Source: Bacteroidaceae bacterium (GTDB taxonomy: Bacteria > Bacteroidota > Bacteroidia > Bacteroidales > Bacteroidaceae). Taken from it: DNA of 8,046 bases. Every line of letters begins with the position of its first letter. Position 1 is the first letter of the stretch. The translations under genes and the position numbers were made by a program. Below the pieces are notes generated by a model that was not told the origin of the DNA, searched no databases, and saw only the letters and a list, made by a program, of their open reading frames with translations. Below, piece by piece: positions 6,744-8,046 of this stretch. The DNA lies in the NCBI GenBank assembly GCA_017466965.1, contig JAFTTD010000294.1:1-8046 (forward strand), written 5' to 3'.

Positions 6744-8046
6744 ATGAAAATCTTTCCTATCAAACTTAAAAACCTCGCTTATGCTTTAGCATTTACAACC
6801 GCATTAAACATATCTGCGGCGAACGATGTTAAGACAATCAATCAAGTTACAGCCCCTGTGACAATAACAGAAGCTATTGACTATCATATTACAGACAAGT
6901 CACCTTTCACGTCACAAGGAAGCATTGACATTCAGAACCCTGATGCAGCAGTTGTGTTTGTGAATATCAGACCGTCTGTTGTCAACCAAAGTTATCTTAA
7001 ATACATAACTGTTAATGGCATAGCACTTCAAAACAACGTGAATTGCCGTGTCAGCATTTACAAGCAAGGAACAATCATCCTGCCTCACAGCGACACTAAG
7101 AATCCTGACGGCACTCCATTCTACCCTCTCACAGTTTACACCGGCGACAACTGCACAGGAGAGGCAACCAACTACAATGGAGGAACACGCAAAACAAATG
7201 CAAGTTCATTCGAGTTCCGTTCATTCACACTTAAAAGAGGTTATATGGTAACAATGGCGAACAACATAGACGGAACCGGATATAGCCATTGCTACATAGC
7301 AAATACAGAAGACAGAACAATCCAGTTGCGCAAGGAACTTGCAGACAAAGTGGGATTCTTCAGAATATTCCGTTGGCAGTGGCCTTCAAAGAAAGGTTCT
7401 TGCGATGTAGGAGCAAACGAACTTAACGCCACTTGGCATTACAACTGGGGTGCAGGCAGAAGCTCTGACATAAACTATGAATATGTGCCTCAGCGCCACC
7501 ATGAAGCTGGAATACAAAATGACGGAGACAACGAAGGTGCTTGGGAAAGCTGGACAAACATCAACGCCAGCGATGAAACTTGCGTGCATGTTCTTGGCCA
7601 GAACGAGCCCGACAACACTTCCGGTGGAAATGAGGTTACTACATACGTAACTACTATTGCTCACGACACAAAGGGAAATGGCACAGGAGCATACTCTTCA
7701 CTCGTTGACCACGCCCATGAATTCCTATACAGCGGAAATCGTATCGGTACATTCGCCACTTGCAACCCGAATACAAGCTGGGTAAGCGAATATGTAAACT
7801 GGTGCCGAGCAAACAACATACGTGTTGACTTCGTAGCAACACACTATTATATTGGAGGAATAGACCCTAAGGGCTGTATTGACAGACTCAAAGCTTTGTA
7901 TAACGCAACAGGCCTCCCTGTATGGGTGACAGAGTGGAACAATGGTGCAAACTGGACTACAGAAAGTGGTTTCAACACAGACTCAGAAGGATGGCAATCT
8001 TGGATAAACAAAGACCAATACAACGCAACAGACTCAAGGAAAAATG
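6744..8046 (+). CDS. secreted GH128-like glycoside hydrolase (probable endo-beta-1,3-glucanase), partial at right edge
   Basis: 434 codons are visible from the ATG at 6744 with no stop, so the C-terminus lies beyond the window. Residues 1 to about 25 form a Sec signal peptide (Lys-rich start, hydrophobic core, cleavage near ISAA/ND) with no lipobox Cys, so it is exported but not an obvious lipoprotein. Residues about 55-190 are a beta-rich module (SIDIQNPDAAVVFVNIRPS at 60-78) that I cannot assign. From about 200 the sequence resembles the Asl1-type catalytic core (PF11790, GH128, clan GH-A). It shows WHYNWG (231-236), LGQNEPD (284-290) with likely acid/base Glu288, VDFVATHYY (361-369), and VWVTEWNNG (393-401) with likely nucleophile Glu397. 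Known GH128 enzymes cleave beta-1,3-glucans, so a role in glucan use is inferred. The start lies behind an A/T-rich leader. The gene is transcribed divergently from the lipid A operon and, in the lines I counted, is more GC-rich than it. No SusC/SusD partner is visible within the window. Confidence 0.8.
   Translation, partial: MKIFPIKLKNLAYALAFTTALNISAANDVKTINQVTAPVTITEAIDYHITDKSPFTSQGSIDIQNPDAAVVFVNIRPSVVNQSYLKYITVNGIALQNNVNCRVSIYKQGTIILPHSDTKNPDGTPFYPLTVYTGDNCTGEATNYNGGTRKTNASSFEFRSFTLKRGYMVTMANNIDGTGYSHCYIANTEDRTIQLRKELADKVGFFRIFRWQWPSKKGSCDVGANELNATWHYNWGAGRSSDINYEYVPQRHHEAGIQNDGDNEGAWESWTNINASDETCVHVLGQNEPDNTSGGNEVTTYVTTIAHDTKGNGTGAYSSLVDHAHEFLYSGNRIGTFATCNPNTSWVSEYVNWCRANNIRVDFVATHYYIGGIDPKGCIDRLKALYNATGLPVWVTEWNNGANWTTESGFNTDSEGWQSWINKDQYNATDSRKN

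Noticed and set aside
7386..7842. Two minus-strand ORFs (7386-7664 and 7654-7842)
   Set aside because: Both are antisense to the glycoside hydrolase frame, which carries the GH catalytic motifs. They are Ser/Cys/Val-rich with no family resemblance.
1..8046. A novel multi-gene defence or mobile system, CRISPR array, tRNA or rRNA
   Set aside because: The minus-strand genes are mostly recognisable housekeeping functions, the plus-strand gene is a recognisable glycoside hydrolase, and no repeat arrays or structured RNA signatures were seen on either strand.

Overview
The window looks like a chromosomal segment from the order Bacteroidales (Bacteroides/Prevotella-like). Three things point there: a natural LpxC-FabZ fusion protein, AT-rich spacers with A-rich leaders in place of Shine-Dalgarno sites, and a TAnnTTTG-type -7 promoter element ahead of lpxD. 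The fusion is a known hallmark of Bacteroidetes. The genus assignment is an inference.

Positions 1-6393 hold a six-gene block, all on the minus strand. In transcription order it reads lpxD (6393-5344), lpxC/fabZ (5286-3904), lpxA (3888-3115), a small pRiA4b ORF-3-like gene (3110-2565), miaA (2563-1634) and a Pif1/RecD-like helicase (1653 to beyond the left edge). Gaps are 57, 15, 4 and 1 bp, and the last pair overlaps by 20 bp, so one polycistronic operon is likely. No terminator-like hairpin is visible inside it.

The first three genes supply the early steps of lipid A synthesis: LpxA O-acylates UDP-GlcNAc, LpxC deacetylates the product and LpxD N-acylates it. The FabZ half of the fusion serves fatty-acid elongation, which competes with LpxA and LpxD for hydroxyacyl-ACP. 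The downstream genes act in tRNA modification (MiaA) and nucleic-acid unwinding (helicase). They have no evident biochemical link to lipid A beyond co-transcription. The small acidic protein between lpxA and miaA has no known function.

Positions 6394-6743 form an AT-rich divergent intergenic region with candidate promoters for both directions. From 6744 to the right edge runs one plus-strand gene, open at the edge. It encodes an exported glycoside hydrolase resembling GH128 (clan GH-A) endo-beta-1,3-glucanases, with an unassigned beta-rich module in front of the catalytic domain. By sampled lines it is visibly more GC-rich than the minus-strand block.

I found no RNA gene, CRISPR array, insertion sequence or prophage. 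I also see no clearly new multi-gene system. The points most worth follow-up are the unassigned small acidic protein in the lipid A operon, the N-terminal module of the glycoside hydrolase, and the accessory C-terminal part of the helicase.
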